DNA of 64,000 nucleotides, taken from positions 62,001 through 126,000 of the forward strand of contig NZ_JBDNRK010000002.1 in the NCBI RefSeq assembly GCF_047718555.1. Reading direction: 5' to 3'. Position numbers and translations under genes: made by a program. The stretch comes from Clostridium_I sp047718555. GTDB lineage: Bacteria; Bacillota; Clostridia; Clostridiales; Clostridiaceae. This document shows positions 62,296 through 64,000 of the stretch, one piece after another (position 1 is the first letter of the stretch; each line of letters opens with the position of its first letter). The notes beneath the pieces were generated by a model. The model was not told the origin of the DNA. It made no database searches and was given only the letters and a program-made list of their open reading frames with translations.

Positions 62296-63387
62296 TTATC
62301 TAAATTGCTTACCAAGTTCATTTGCAACTATTATTGCTCCATAAACGTCTTCTACAGTAACTTCAAACGGCATATTTCCCATAGTATCACCTTTTGCACA
62401 AGAAGATACTGCAACTTTCCATATGGCGTCTTTATTTATAACATTTACGCCCATTTCTTCTAAGGATACTGGAAGTCCCACATTTTTCATAAAGTTTATG
62501 GCTTGTTTTATTTCTTCTACAGGTGCATCCTCAAGAACTAATTGAACTAAAGTACCAAAGGCAACCTTTTCTCCATGAGATACACGATGTAATTCTGTAA
62601 GAACAGTAAGACCATTACTAATAGCGTGAGCAGCAGCTAGTCCAGAACTTTCAGCTCCCACACCACTTAAGTATATATTTGCTTCTATTATGTTCTCAAG
62701 AGCCTTAGTTAAAACTCCCTTTTCATTTGAAAGTTTTGCTTTTACTCCATCTTCAAGAAGAGTTTTATGGCAAAGTTCTGCAAGAGCTAAAGCTGCCTTT
62801 GTTATTTTTGTACCAACTAAATTACTAGCACTTGCTTTATAGCAAGCTCTTGCTTCATAGTAAGTTGCAAAAGCATCGCCCATACCAGCTGCTAAAAATT
62901 TCACTGGAGCCTTTACAATTATATCTGTATCAACCATAACCATATTAGGGTTTTCTGGCAGGAATAAATATTCACTGAATTCCCCTTTTTCTGTGTATAT
63001 AACTGAAAGTGCTGTACATGGAGCATCACAGGAAGCTAATGTTGGAATTATAACCACTGGAATCTTAGTATAATATCCAATTGCCTTTACTGTATCTAAA
63101 GTTTTTCCTCCACCTATAGCAATTGCAGCCTGTATATTTTTTGCCTTTGCTATTTGTATTAATCTGTCAATTTCATTTTTAGTACATTCTCCACCAAATT
63201 TTTCAATTGTAACCTCTTTTTCAGTACCTTGAAAACTCTTTCCTATCTTTTCCTTTACATCATCTAAAACAAATGGATCTGCTACTACAAGAAATGACTC
63301 TCCTAAGCTTCCTACATAAGTTTCTAATTGAGTCAGTACACCTGAACCTTGTACATATTTACTCGGTGATTGAATTGATTTTACCAT
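62296..63387 (-). CDS. gldA: Glycerol dehydrogenase
   Basis: NAD-dependent oxidation of glycerol to dihydroxyacetone, an iron/zinc enzyme. 363 residues; NAD-binding AIAIGGGKTLDTVKAI and IPTLASCDAPCTALSVIY; metal ligands in AAGMGDAFATYYEA (Asp), AAHAISNGL (His) and RVSHGEKVAFG (His). Length normal. GGAGGG precedes the ATG. Single gene; in clostridia it supports oxidative glycerol dissimilation. Confidence 0.95.
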   Translation of the reverse strand: MVKSIQSPSKYVQGSGVLTQLETYVGSLGESFLVVADPFVLDDVKEKIGKSFQGTEKEVTIEKFGGECTKNEIDRLIQIAKAKNIQAAIAIGGGKTLDTVKAIGYYTKIPVVIIPTLASCDAPCTALSVIYTEKGEFSEYLFLPENPNMVMVDTDIIVKAPVKFLAAGMGDAFATYYEARACYKASASNLVGTKITKAALALAELCHKTLLEDGVKAKLSNEKGVLTKALENIIEANIYLSGVGAESSGLAAAHAISNGLTVLTELHRVSHGEKVAFGTLVQLVLEDAPVEEIKQAINFMKNVGLPVSLEEMGVNVINKDAIWKVAVSSCAKGDTMGNMPFEVTVEDVYGAIIVANELGKQFR

Positions 63388-63623
63388 AACTTTCCCTCCG
63401 TTTTTTTATTGTAATTTTCAATCAGTCTTTAAACTGTGGAACCAGTTTATAAACTATTATATAACAAATATCTAAATTATACACTAAAATAATATTATTT
63501 TATAAATTCACAATATTCATATTTTTCGTATATATTGTACACTAAGTATGTAAATTAGCTATTGTTTATGTAAAAATTCTTTAAATTTGTACAATTTACC
63601 AACAAATAATTTTCAAAAATAAT

Positions 63624-63664
63624 AAAATCCTTAATATGCTGTTATAATACACATTAAGGATTTT
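63624..63664 (-). terminator. Terminator of the sufU-like gene
   Basis: AAAATCCTTAAT (63624-63635) pairs with ATTAAGGATTTT (63653-63664). Confidence 0.8.
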
Positions 63665-63674
63665 TACAATTATG

Positions 63675-64000
63675 TTAATTTTTATCTCTTTTCAATGACT
63701 GATCTAAAGTATGCCAGGCTAAAACTGCACATTTAACCCTGGCTGGCATATTGGATATATTCTTAAGAGCTAAAGCATCTTCCAATATCTCCAGCTGCTT
63801 TTCATCGGTTATCTCTCTTTTTATCATACCTAAAAAAGTTTCCACCAGCTGCTTTGCTTCCTCTAAAGTCTTTCCCTTTATTAAATCTATCATTATAGAT
63901 GTAGAAGCCTGTGATATGGCACAACCTACACCAGTAAAGCCTGCATCTTCAATCACATTGTCTTTTATTTTTAATTCGAGTTCAATTTCATCTCCACAGC
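63675..64000 (-). CDS. SufU/NifU-like Fe-S scaffold protein (5' end outside window)
   Basis: The frame runs off the right edge; the first visible residues are CGDEIELELKIKDN. Three conserved cysteines, CGD, GVGCAISQASTS and RVKCAVLAWHTL, bind zinc or the Fe-S cluster in SufU/IscU. About 108 of some 140 residues are present. It probably follows sufS or iscS to the right. Confidence 0.88.
   Translation of the reverse strand, partial: CGDEIELELKIKDNVIEDAGFTGVGCAISQASTSIMIDLIKGKTLEEAKQLVETFLGMIKREITDEKQLEILEDALALKNISNMPARVKCAVLAWHTLDQSLKRDKN

Noticed and set aside
1..64000. CRISPR arrays, tRNA or rRNA genes, prophage
   Set aside because: No regularly spaced repeats, no cloverleaf or rRNA sequence, and no phage structural genes were seen.

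Overview
The window is AT-rich DNA from a spore-forming, strictly anaerobic Firmicute, most likely a cluster I Clostridium. Supporting signs are the spore-coat operon cotJABC, a 54-residue rubredoxin of C. pasteurianum type beside a NADH-type TrxR-like/glutaredoxin/peroxiredoxin operon, type III glutamine synthetase, glycerol dehydrogenase, an H-NOX chemoreceptor, strong GGAGG ribosome-binding sites and the absence of respiratory genes. The species cannot be fixed from the sequence alone.

Layout. 0-5.4 kb: end of a PflX-like radical SAM gene, H-NOX/MCP gas sensor, XRE regulator, DUF3783 protein, cyclophilin, murI. 6.3-11.6 kb: type III glutamine synthetase, then proC divergent from proBA with a 20-bp palindrome between them. 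11.9-20.2 kb: a nine-gene minus-strand operon (GDPD, ABC importer, unknown protein, PHP and PhnP-like phosphoesterases, GntR/UTRA regulator) that looks like uptake and hydrolysis of an organic phosphodiester; two tandem palindromes sit upstream of it. 20.5-26.7 kb: asnS, asnB, rubredoxin, peroxiredoxin, glutaredoxin, TrxR. 27.3-28.6 kb: cotJABC. 28.9-34.3 kb: AraC regulator and a MarR-controlled heterodimeric ABC exporter. 34.5-36.3 kb: Suv3-like helicase. 36.5-46.6 kb: complete shikimate, phenylalanine and tyrosine pathway (aroF-tyrA-aroB-aroA-aroC, then pheA-aroE-aroK-aroQ and a BusR-like regulator).

Upstream of aroF there is a consensus promoter, a 48-residue ORF with 8 Phe and 5 Tyr, and a 10-bp intrinsic terminator. 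Part of the ORF can pair with the terminator. This looks like ribosome-mediated attenuation of the aromatic pathway.

46.7-62.1 kb is accessory. It carries a four-component ABC-2 transporter with its own signal peptidase, several small secreted proteins, a bacteriocin-type ABC/7TM exporter, IS4-family debris, a 0.53-kb duplication and a BlaI/BlaR1-like pair. A shared operator, TATTCTAC-N4-GTAGAATA, overlaps the promoters of the secreted-protein genes and of blaI, so these scattered genes form one candidate regulon. The BlaR1-like protein lacks a penicillin-binding sensor. Its reading frame continues, after an in-frame TAG, into a peptidoglycan-binding motif. This is the best candidate here for an undescribed system: a wall-sensing BlaI/M56 circuit driving secreted effectors.

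Two intergenic repeat families are scattered through the window: eight copies of a 56-160 bp element with AAGGCAT...AAAATAAATA inverted ends, and three copies of a 130-180 bp structured element with compensatory stem changes. The window ends with gldA and the 3' part of a SufU-type gene.
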